Assembly (NCBI GenBank): GCA_001600455.1
Contig: BCKC01000005.1
Span: 992,001 to 1,056,000 of the forward strand
From: Endocalyx cinctus
Taxonomy: Eukaryota > Ascomycota > Sordariomycetes > Amphisphaeriales > Apiosporaceae
Direction of reading: 5' to 3'
DNA length: 64,000 nucleotides
Part shown: positions 20,861 through 30,205 of the stretch, piece after piece
Position numbering within the stretch: the stretch's first letter is position 1
Layout: each line of letters starts with the position of its first letter
The notes under the pieces: model-generated
What the model was told of the DNA's origin: nothing
Databases searched by the model: none
What the model saw: the letters and a program-made list of their open reading frames with translations, nothing else
Position numbers and translations under genes: made by a program

Positions 20861-22624
20861 TTAAGGCCACATCCCATCCCACATGAACAGCCATCCTTGC
20901 CAGTACTTTTCGTAGTTACCGACAAGATAGCTCAACCCATCACCTTCGGTGCCGACCTTATACGGTCGGGTATATAAACCGCCAGTTCGCAAATGTCTCT
21001 TCATGGCCATGTACACCGAGAAGCTGCTGGGCATGGTGCCGACGAAGTACTCCGACCCCAGCAACACGACGAAGTCTACGAGACCCTGCTGGTCCCAGCT
21101 CAATTTCTTGAGCTCTTCCAGGTCTTTGCCGCGAAGTAGATCGGCTTTCGTGAACACCTTCATGCCGTTGGCCTTCTCCATGGCCAAGCGACCAAATTTC
21201 GCCGCCTCGGTCGCGTTCCCCGTCGCCAGGTACGCGGCACCGAAGCGTCGATCTCGGGCGCGCATAATGTACGCCTGCGACTGCGTATCGTAGGTAGGCC
21301 AGAAGTCCATAGAGTCGGACTCGGTTCTCAGGTGTATGCCGAGGAACCTCCCGTCCTTGCCGGCGGAACCAGGTTGCTTTTTGGCCAGGTAGTGCATGTT
21401 GTTGAGGGCCGTATTGCCCAATCTCAAAATCTGCTTGTTGAATTTGAGTAAGTGTCCGAACGTGGCGGCTAACTCGGGTCCATCCCGGTAGATCTGCCAG
21501 TCCCATAGTACGCCCCACTCGAAGCGAATCAATCGAGGATGTAGCTTGGAGGGAGGCGGTAAATTGTCGTGTCCGTCGTGCAGCCAAGAGCGAAACCGTA
21601 TACCGAAACGATCCGTGTGGCGGTTCTGGTCCTGCCAGTCGCAACCTTCGCGGTTTCCGAAGGCCTTCGGCTTAATCATCTCGATCTTGGGAGAGTATTG
21701 TGTCTTTTCTTCCTGCAACTTATTTTTATCTTTCTCAGCCCTCTTTACCTTGCTACCACCTTGAACGCCCGGCACTTCTCCGGTGCCTCCTCCAGCTGCT
21801 CCACCAGCTGTTCCTCCAACTGCTCCTCCACTCCCGATGTTATCGGTCTTGGGAGCATCGACCTTGAGAACATCAGCCTTTGGAGGATCGGCCTTGGGAG
21901 GATCAGCCTTGGGAGGATCGGCCATGGGAGATTCGGCCTTAGGCGGATCAGCTTTAGGCGGATCGACTTTAGGAGGGTCGGCCTTAGGAGGGTCGGTCTT
22001 GGGAGGATCGGTCTTGGGAGGATTAAGGACCCGCGTCACACCCGGTATATGATCAATCTCGTCGTAGAGGGTAATCTGGGGGCAGTTATCGTTGAATGCT
22101 TTCCTGAAGTGTTTTTCGTCGAACATGTACTCGAAGGGTAAGAACTCGGTGAACAGATCAGCAAGGTCTTTCTCGTTGCGCTTGCGAATCTTGGGTACTA
22201 CAAGACCAGTAGCGCCAGCTTCGATAGCGTATCGGAGACATGTTTGGATATAGTTCCGAATGTTGCCAATGCCGCCCGAGTTGTTGTCGCAGATGAAGAC
22301 GAGGCCCTCAACCCAAGGGGTCTCATCGCATACCCGCTTCAAAGGCCAACCGACGAAAGGTGCGTCGGGATCGGATAAATCGACATTGTTCCATGGTATC
22401 GGGGGAGGTCCAAGCGAGTTAGGAGGTGGGCGGACACGGTTCGTCTGTTTGTACTGATCATTGCTACTGCCGCTCGACAGCCAGTAGTGGACCGAGGTAG
22501 GTGTTGTCGAGGAGAGGCGCGAAGACCATATTACGACAAGGAGAAAGATTGCAAGAGCGGGGAGGAGGGTATTGCGACGGAACACGAAGCCCGAAAGGAG
22601 ATTTTGGTGGCCATAGGCCATCAT
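20861..22624 (-). CDS. Type II membrane protein, O-fucosyltransferase-like, with PPKAD repeat stem
   Basis: A 587-residue intronless protein with a short cytosolic N-terminus, one signal anchor (LLPALAIFLLVVIWSS, residues 20-35) and a long lumenal part, the layout of Golgi glycosyltransferases. The lumenal domain starts with GLVFICDNNSGGIGNIRNY, where small residues and Asn form a nucleotide-sugar loop, and later has GRFLGIHLRTESD, the HxR-type GDP-fucose motif of the fucosyltransferase superfamily, then LLGSEYFVGTMPSSFSV, resembling the superfamily's C-terminal motif. Between them, at about residues 203-262, sits a tandem five-residue repeat (PPKAD/PPKTD) followed by a Gly/Ala-rich patch, a likely flexible insert. 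Donor and acceptor are not proven; related fungal proteins are mostly uncharacterised. Confidence 0.7.
   Translation of the reverse strand: MMAYGHQNLLSGFVFRRNTLLPALAIFLLVVIWSSRLSSTTPTSVHYWLSSGSSNDQYKQTNRVRPPPNSLGPPPIPWNNVDLSDPDAPFVGWPLKRVCDETPWVEGLVFICDNNSGGIGNIRNYIQTCLRYAIEAGATGLVVPKIRKRNEKDLADLFTEFLPFEYMFDEKHFRKAFNDNCPQITLYDEIDHIPGVTRVLNPPKTDPPKTDPPKADPPKVDPPKADPPKAESPMADPPKADPPKADPPKADVLKVDAPKTDNIGSGGAVGGTAGGAAGGGTGEVPGVQGGSKVKRAEKDKNKLQEEKTQYSPKIEMIKPKAFGNREGCDWQDQNRHTDRFGIRFRSWLHDGHDNLPPPSKLHPRLIRFEWGVLWDWQIYRDGPELAATFGHLLKFNKQILRLGNTALNNMHYLAKKQPGSAGKDGRFLGIHLRTESDSMDFWPTYDTQSQAYIMRARDRRFGAAYLATGNATEAAKFGRLAMEKANGMKVFTKADLLRGKDLEELKKLSWDQQGLVDFVVLLGSEYFVGTMPSSFSVYMAMKRHLRTGGLYTRPYKVGTEGDGLSYLVGNYEKYWQGWLFMWDGMWP
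21840..22035 (-). repeat. 15-bp tandem repeat coding PPKAD/PPKTD units
   Basis: About a dozen imperfect 15-bp units on the minus strand encode Pro-Pro-Lys-Ala/Thr/Val-Asp inside the fucosyltransferase-like gene. Units differ at third positions and at the fourth residue, so this is an older array than the HET-gene one. Confidence 0.9.
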
Positions 22625-25055
22625 GTAGGAAGGGACAAGATCAAAATTCAGATAGGTATCTTCTCGTTCCTAGTCTACCACAATCCCTCAAATCCTACAT
22701 TCAACGACCCACCACCTCTTACGCTGTAGGAACACGCCAGTTCTTTGTAAATATAGTCTTATTGTGTAGATATCGCGTAGGTATTGCGTCGTTAGGTATT
22801 ATGTCTCAATTGGTAGATAGGCTAATGATCCTATGATTCTACAGTTTTGGATTAGAATACGTAAATTCATATGAAACAAAATTGTGATGAAACAGGAATA
22901 GTGTGGATTTAGCAGCGGCGGAACGTATTCCGAAAAGAAAGGAAAATTGATTAGGCAAAGAACCTTGATCGATTTTGACTTGACTTACGGTTAGAAGACA
23001 ATATAATGAATGAATGAATGAATGAACGGATAGAGAGAATGAAACCTTTCAAAGTTTCTTTATTTTACTTGTCTTTTTCTTATGATTTGTTTCAAGTCTC
23101 AGCACGTATCAGTGCCCTGCCGCTATAACCGATCGGTGCTGAATTATCGACGATCTAAAATAAAGGAGCCAACAGCCAAGAAATCGACCACCTGTTGATC
23201 TTCATATAATTGTGACACCTCTTCCTTCGTCGGTAAGCTGGCAAGGAATTGCTATTGTTGGGCGAGCGAGACAGGATAGAATATAATGTACCCGACGTGT
23301 AACGAGGCAATAAAAAAAAAAAGGTAAAAGACTGAAATAAGTGGTAGGCGGACTTCTGTCTGATGGTTTCACCACTTGTTCAACATGGCAATTTGAATTT
23401 GTACTATCGAGCTGGAGATAACCAATAAGGGGACAGAATTCGATTAAATGTTGTACGTAGACTGTAAGCGAACATTATTTTAGAAGAATACAAAGGTAAG
23501 CAGCAGATTGCTGTCGTCTTCATATACGAGCGTGTGTATACTTACCAAGTACTTTAGGTACTTAGTACACTAGAAACTTAATACTGAGTACTTAAGTAGT
23601 TATTAGGGTCAATCAATATGTATCCGGTATCTGATCGCTTCTTCCTGTTTCTTTGTGAGAGATGCTCTGCTCGTTCGACATTTCTTCGTCAAGATGTTAA
23701 CATCGTAAATAAGAGAAGATGTCATTCTTGACCTCAACATGACAAGTATAAAACCTTATTCCAGCTTGAGAACCCTACGTTGCTTCGGATTGGTCTTAAC
23801 TTAACGTTTGCTGTTGTACCCGTTCGTACTCCGTTTAGCTAAATATTAATTTTATTGAAGGATACAAGAAGTCACTTCTCTGCATCTTCACCTCCATCCA
23901 CAGTGGCTAAATTCTTGGCGATATCACGCAATAACAATGAAGTGGGAGGTGTGAGGCGAAAGGGATGCCACGCGAGCATACCTTAGCACCTATTAATATC
24001 CCTGGTTTTTGATTGAATAGAGGCAGTGACAAGTCATCTAGATTTGCTATTAACGAAGATGACTAGTGTCCTTGATCGATCCAACTGCGCCTTTTAGCGA
24101 AGTTAGCAGATATTTTCAACGTTACCGTAGCTAGCTGGCTAGGTGCCGAGTACGAAGTAATTAGTGTCTCTAGCTTGAGTAAATAAATGTGAGAAATGTT
24201 TGCCCAAACCCTGCCAGCCTGCGCCATAACACCTAGCCACAGTTGCCACAGTTGCCTCATACACCGACGTAATTACCTAACCTAGTCGAGCACATGAAGT
24301 TAATAAATATCGTAATGGATATTCAGGAAATTTGACCACAGGAACAAAATCTTTTGATTCAACCTCAATTTCTAATATTGATATAATAGCCATACTTCCA
24401 AGTAAGGAGTTAAACTTACTGGCAATCCCAATAGCCCGGCCTGTATTTACTTGATAATCCAATTGACCCCACCAAGCGATCTTGAGCAGGCCAGTCAGTA
24501 TATTGACGTCAGTTTCCGAAGAGAGAAAATTCCTAATAAGTACGTGTTACAGGATTATATTTACATAAAATCATAAATAAATATGTCTTTCAAATAATAC
24601 TCATAACTATTAACATATAAATACAGCTTTAAATAAGGATTCTCATGAAAAGCTATGAAAACCTGGTGAAAAATCCAATGCTAATTACTGTCGTGGTCTA
24701 AATAAATCAAAAGATCTCCCCGGCCAGGAGTTGAAGACAGTACTCGGCTAACAACCTCTGTACTATGGTCTACAAAAGCTTTTACCATGTAGTCAGCATT
24801 TTATTGACTGTTACATTTTCATCGCGCACATCGCTTAGTGTTTCTTATTTAATCTTGGTCGGGTCTCCTTTATAAATTTCTTCCCTTTCTCGGTTTGCAC
24901 TCAGTGATTCTGTAATTACCTGAATGAGTCACATCTCATCTTAATCATTGATTATTTCACAAGGCCACTGCTCATAAGTCTTGTTTCAGGTTTATGGTAC
25001 ACTGCTGTCTTCTTCTCTTCTCTGCCAAAACTCTTATACAGAAACAAGCGTCGAG
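22625..25055. other. Intergenic (2.4 kb), no supported gene
   Basis: Contains a TGAA microsatellite (23007-23026), a poly-A run near 23311-23322 and a TACTTAG-rich patch (23545-23600). Two short minus-strand frames near 24063-24462 carry hydrophobic, protein-like stretches that could be remnants, but they cannot be joined or named. The right end is the promoter of the kinase-like gene. Confidence 0.45.
23007..23026 (+). repeat. TGAA microsatellite
   Basis: Five consecutive TGAA units in intergenic sequence. Confidence 0.95.
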
Positions 25056-26159
25056 ATGACACGCGAAAATCTAACCCCAGATACGGAACTTCTCTCGAAG
25101 ATTTTTCACGTCTCTAATGACATGTTTCCAGACTGGAAAGTTATCTCTAACACGTGGGACACCTGTACAGCGAGGGTTCGATTCAATACTGCTCTCCCTG
25201 ATTATCCCGATGACCTCATTCTACGCTTAGAAATATCACCGAGTTGTTTAGACGCGACAGCTAACTTACAGGCTCTCGGGCATGCTCAGCTACCTGATCT
25301 CGTCCCAGCTACCCTAAAAGTCGGCACCGCTCTAACTGCGGACGGAAGGCAGCTTGACTACTCTGTGACATCATACTACGCAGATGCAGTTACCTTGGGG
25401 GAAGTATGGGACACGCTGGATCAAGATCACCAATTGGAGTTAATGAATGTTATTGTTGGCGCAATTAAGGCCCTCCAGGAAATCAAGCCCTATCAGATCG
25501 GCGGCCCGAAGCTGGGAACTTTAACGAATATTCAAGAATTCTTACGCAAACTTTGTTCTAGCAAATGCGATCTCTCAGAACATGCCGATGGCTTCATATT
25601 GAAATCTACAATTGTGGAGAGTAGCCAGGTTCAATTCAGTCACTCGGACCTAGCTTGTCTCGATCGTCACCTCGTCCTATGTCACAACGATTTGGAACCC
25701 CGCAACATTCTCGTTCGACTCGTGGCCGGACGTTACAAGCTGGCAGCCCTTATCGACTGGGAAATGGCAGGTTTTTACCCATTCGCTTACGAATACGGAA
25801 TGAAGGACGTCAACCTAGGCAAGTCTAACCTGTGCTTCAGCTGGTATGCCTTGTTCAAGCAGCAGACCGCACACTTACTGCCAAAAGACGACTGCCATAC
25901 GAAGCTGATACAAGCCATTTCAATCATCCACGATTCCAAGAATAGAAGCATGAGGCGCAATGTGGGTGCTCGATTTCAGGAGAAGTGGTTGGAAAGGCAG
26001 ATGATTGAGAAGTCACCAGATGCTCGTCGCGGTTGGGTTCTAAAGGACGGTTGCGAATCTTCTCGAATATTCACGAAGCAGGAGAAGAACGACCTTGAGT
26101 TGGAGGTCTTGAGGGAGCTTGGTATCAAACCATCAAGTCCCAGCACACCCGTAGAGTAA
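25056..26159 (+). CDS. Aminoglycoside-phosphotransferase (APH)-like kinase domain protein
   Basis: A 367-residue intronless protein of the fungal APH-like kinase group. Start is the ATG at 25056 (MTRENLTPD); the frame is open upstream only from TTG. The catalytic loop LVLCHNDLEPRNILV carries the base Asp212 and the Asn that helps bind metal, and LIDWEMAGFYP supplies the metal-binding Asp234, both in the family's expected spacing. The N-terminal ATP-binding part is weaker (DLILRLEIS is the likely lysine-region equivalent, but no clear lysine is seen), which is common in this group. Fungal members rarely have known substrates; small-molecule phosphorylation is inferred, and antibiotic resistance should not be assumed. 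No membrane segment or signal peptide. Confidence 0.82.
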   Translation: MTRENLTPDTELLSKIFHVSNDMFPDWKVISNTWDTCTARVRFNTALPDYPDDLILRLEISPSCLDATANLQALGHAQLPDLVPATLKVGTALTADGRQLDYSVTSYYADAVTLGEVWDTLDQDHQLELMNVIVGAIKALQEIKPYQIGGPKLGTLTNIQEFLRKLCSSKCDLSEHADGFILKSTIVESSQVQFSHSDLACLDRHLVLCHNDLEPRNILVRLVAGRYKLAALIDWEMAGFYPFAYEYGMKDVNLGKSNLCFSWYALFKQQTAHLLPKDDCHTKLIQAISIIHDSKNRSMRRNVGARFQEKWLERQMIEKSPDARRGWVLKDGCESSRIFTKQEKNDLELEVLRELGIKPSSPSTPVE

Positions 26160-28818
26160 CTCTAGCCCCTATGTAGTGTAATCACAGAACGTTCTACAGC
26201 GGTCGTATCTCGCATGGGAAGATCAGTAGTCAGTAGGATTGGTCATAAGTGACGACTGATTTTTACATAGTTGTTGCAAGGACACCTAATTACCCATACA
26301 TAAACAGAACCTTGGTCACTCGTATATAATTCATGTTGGCATAGGTACCATCAGGAACTACCAACAAAGCCCGCTATAATAAATTACTTGTCAGGTGAAG
26401 CTTATATACAGGTTGACAAGTTCTATATTTTCAATGACCAAAGTTAGGTAATTATCAATGATAGAGACGCTTCAACAACGCAGGACTTGTCGTACTTTAT
26501 CGCAATTATCTTAGTAGTATGAATATATTGTAGCTGAAGTTGATTATTATGACTATCTACTTGCAACTATATTTTGCCATAAGTGAGGAACGACCTAATA
26601 TCATACTTCATCTTATCCTAAGGAGTGACTGGGCTCTAATTTCCATGTATTAATGAATGTGTTTGCATAGCACCATATCCGCCGAAATAACCACAATGTA
26701 ATAAAATGAGCGGTAGGGTTGACAAATCTTCGATTTCACATAATTAGCAACGAAACCAATGGGTAATTAATTCGAATACCACAAAAGATAAATGAAAAAA
26801 AAAACCCCCCCATCAAATATACCTATGTAGGTTGCCTCGAGAATACAGTTTTTATCAGTCACTGTCACAAGTACAAATGTCGCTTGGACCAGTAAAATTC
26901 TTCCCACATTGGCCACATTTGTTTGAGTTAACCGGGGCAGGGGGAACTGAGGAAGCCACTGCATCAAAGTTAGTTTATAACCATGCAGTTTCTTCTAGAA
27001 TGCCATACTTTCTATAATTGATCTATATTAGAAGATATCTTAGTAGCAATAGTTGTAAGGTATTTTGACTGACACGCGGTGATTGCGAGAGGGCAGGTAA
27101 TATATGCTGGGAATGTGTATTAAAGGTGATGAATAGAGAAAGGGGGTGACTGCCGCGTAGCCTTTATACTTCATGATTAACTCTATCGAGTGACATAACC
27201 AGACTTGCAAACGTATCCATTTCGCAGTCTTCCATATAAAAGAAGAGTCTGATTGGGCTTCTTCGCGAATTTGGTACCATATTTGCTATCTACGCCTGCG
27301 TTATAGACTACGTGGTCCCGCAACTAATATCCAAGGCAATGGACGGCGCTTGGCCAAACTCTTTGGTGATTGGGGATGATAACCGACGGAAGGAGGGCTG
27401 TGAAAAGTGACACCACAGTCACCCACGTATGCCATGTCTGAACCAATGGAGCTCTTTGATTATCGCAATTTAGTCGAGGACATGATTCAAGTGGAATAGA
27501 GAGTCTAATATATGGTGTTACAATCCAGAATATGGGGTTTCTAATAGTAGAGAGATATTGCAAAGCAGCAGCTAGAACGACCACTTTAATAGGACGAATA
27601 TATCGTAATACCCAGTTCGAGTTCAGTCCATTACATATCTGCTCGAAACTACCTCTTATACCCGGGGGTGTGAGCTACCTGTCCAACAAGCCACTCTATT
27701 TATCACTTCTCCTCGGACCGGTGATTATAACAGAACGGCAATTTTTTTTTGATTCATTTCAGTTGGACAAGTTAGAATATTGGTCGTTGAGGTGATTTTC
27801 ATGAATTCGGGACCTGTTTCTCGGAAACTCACCTGTTGACTTATACTTGTCTCGCAGATCACATCGTGTTGTAACCAGCCAGAGACCACTAAGCTTGGTT
27901 TCTGACCAAACAGCAATTCTATAGCGCTAGAAACAATTCGTCTGAATCTCACCCCGAGATCGTACCTCTATTATTGTACATAAGAGCTGGCAACCAGTTC
28001 GCATACCACTCCACTTGCTAATTATTATTCAACCGTGTATGATGTATGTGTGGTATGTGTTCAACTACGCCTACCTTTTTTCAGCTCCGTTTTTATTTTC
28101 TTCAACGTTCCCGGTATGTATCTTTTTTTATCTATATTATTTACATATAACTTCCTGCCATGATAAACAAGCTTCAGGTATTCGTATCTAGTGGGCAGGA
28201 GCTGGATTGTGTGACTAGCATCCAAGGTTTTTACCATAAAATTCGAATCTTACTGTTGCATTAGCATGGTTCATTAATATTTTTATATGTACTATGTAAA
28301 GGGGGGGGGGGGGGGGNGGNTTTGCGGCTCTTATGCAGCAGAACGGCTTCACTATTGGCCCACTGTCAGAGGCAGAGAGGTTTCTAAATAGTCCCATTTT
28401 ATGCGTTGATAATCCCGTGCTCATTTGTAGTACGACCTATGTACCTCACTTGTATGCATATGGCTTGTATACGTGATGTAATGAAGTGCTTACTCGACGA
28501 TATAGGGGTAGAGGGGTACCTGGGGCTTGCAGCAGGGGGTATATACCCCACATTGATAGTGAAGTAGGCAGGCCTGGCAGCCTGGCAGGGTAGGTAGATA
28601 AACTGATAGAGGTAATGCGAGCAGAGCGGTATACATGGAAATAATCATGAATACTGGTTCGTATAATGCTCCTTATCTTCTAGTTAACTTCTTTAAAGTT
28701 GGATTGCAGCATATTTCCTTTCGTTACCCTCGTTCCTCGCAAGTGCAATACGAAGTAATTAGAGGTGAAAAGCTTAACATAACACCCCTGTTATCAAATC
28801 GTTTCCGCATCGTAAATT
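26160..28818. other. Intergenic (2.7 kb) with two minus-strand open frames of unknown status
   Basis: No clear gene. On the minus strand a 118-codon frame (27679-27324) containing GLNSNWVLRYIRPIK and WHTWVTVVSLFTALLP, and another frame (about 27990-27831) containing ELLFGQKPSLVVSGWLQ that ends at a CAG/GTGAGT donor, are protein-like and share a phase. They could be exons of a real or decayed gene; no start codon or family was found. A G-run with two N lies at 28301-28320. Confidence 0.4.
28301..28320 (+). repeat. Poly-G tract with ambiguous bases
   Basis: Sixteen G, then N, two G and N. The ambiguity marks this as a difficult homopolymer whose true length is uncertain. Confidence 0.9.
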
Positions 28819-29544
28819 ATGTCAGAAGCATCAAGTTCTCGTTACTCTCAAGGGAAAAAGGACATCGGAGAAGCTCGCAACTTTTCCTGGGAGTGTCCGG
28901 TGCCCGACAACAAGTTCTGGGAAGACATACCCTTCGCGACAGCTCGTAATTTTCTCCAGAGTTTCCCTGTCGAAGACATGGACAAGCTCCAGATTGACCC
29001 AGATAATACGGCTCCACGAAGCGAGAAATTTGAGCTGCTACTCAAACTCCTGAGGGATCAACTCTCTAAGATGGAAGCCAACTCAACCTCACAGACCCTG
29101 CACGAGGCAGATTATGCCATATGGGAAAAGCTATGGATGGGGATTTTCTCCATCCAGACGGAACTAGGGGATGCCGAGGCCGAAAAGACGCTGCGCATGC
29201 TCATTAGCCGTCGTAAGGATAAGACCAATCTCTCTTATCTACACTCCCTTAGCAACATGCTATTTGAGCGTGGCGAGTACGAAGAAGTTGCAAATATCGA
29301 GCCGGAGGTGCGAGACTGGTTAGACGAACGCCTGGGAAAGAATTCACCTCAGTCACTCAGCGCTCGAAGGATGATTGCTGAGGCAATGTGGCATCTAGGA
29401 CGGCAGGCAGAGGCAGAGGAAGGCCTTGATGAAATTAAAGAACTTGCGAAGAGCATGGCCGGAGGCCCTTATGCCCCCTATCAAGACTATGAGTTGGAGG
29501 TAGTAGATAAGTTGAGTCGCAAACTGAAAAGCACTCGACAATAG
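28819..29544 (+). CDS. TPR/kinesin-light-chain-like helical repeat protein
   Basis: A 241-residue intronless protein from a clean ATG at 28819. The N-terminus is Ser-rich and polar. From about residue 95 the sequence falls into helical pairs (AIWEKLWMGIFSIQTELGD, TLRMLISRRKDKTNLSYLHSL, SLSARRMIAEAMWHLGRQAEAEE) with the small/Leu/Tyr spacing of tetratricopeptide repeats, roughly three degenerate units. No catalytic motif, signal peptide or membrane span. A scaffold or binding role is inferred. The surroundings (intergenic on both sides, the GH92 gene downstream) give no functional hint. Confidence 0.6.
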   Translation: MSEASSSRYSQGKKDIGEARNFSWECPVPDNKFWEDIPFATARNFLQSFPVEDMDKLQIDPDNTAPRSEKFELLLKLLRDQLSKMEANSTSQTLHEADYAIWEKLWMGIFSIQTELGDAEAEKTLRMLISRRKDKTNLSYLHSLSNMLFERGEYEEVANIEPEVRDWLDERLGKNSPQSLSARRMIAEAMWHLGRQAEAEEGLDEIKELAKSMAGGPYAPYQDYELEVVDKLSRKLKSTRQ

Positions 29545-30205
29545 GTGCACTCACTTAGAAGCTAGATCACCCTAGATCACCAATTCGTCGCGAAGTTTCT
29601 GGCTGATTGATTATGGTCGCGCTAGAATTAGTATAGCACCCGTGCTTCATGTTACCATTGGATCTAGATATTATACTTGGGATTAACAATTATTTCTATC
29701 TTGACACTGTCCTTATTGAATCCATCCCGCGAGACCACCTTCTTGTCGTTCTACGTCACGATAAATTCTTTACTTATTAATCAGTACTACCCGGGTAATA
29801 CTGGGGACGCTCAGGCCTTCTTGAGCACTCCAACCCAGTAACACTTTTTCTGCTGGTTAATTCTGTCACAGTCTGGTTCTTTCTTTGAAGTCAACTATCG
29901 GGAGACAATTAAACCGCTTCCCGGTATTTCGGTGAAGCAAACCACACAACCCTTACTAGTCGGTGGGCCTACAACGGTGCAGTATGGGGATTGTGGGATA
30001 GCGTGGGGTAGGTGGGGCATTAAATGGAACATCACGAAGTGACATCAACGCATAGACGGAAAAATCACCGTGGGAACTCGTCTTAGCCAAAATTTATAAC
30101 TAGCTTGTTGCTCGGGGCATTGAAAAGATGAAGAGATATTTTCTTCTTTTCTGCTCACCTCTGGCGAACTACCATAAACCTCCCCCTCGATAGCTTGCTA
30201 ATACT
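29545..30205. other. Intergenic; promoter of the GH92 mannosidase
   Basis: About 660 bases between two plus-strand genes. A C/T-rich patch lies at 30147-30195 just ahead of the GH92 start. No gene seen. Confidence 0.55.

Noticed and set aside
25056..26159. Reading the APH-like protein as an antibiotic-resistance gene
   Set aside because: The fold is shared by many fungal kinases of unknown substrate; nothing in the sequence points to aminoglycosides.
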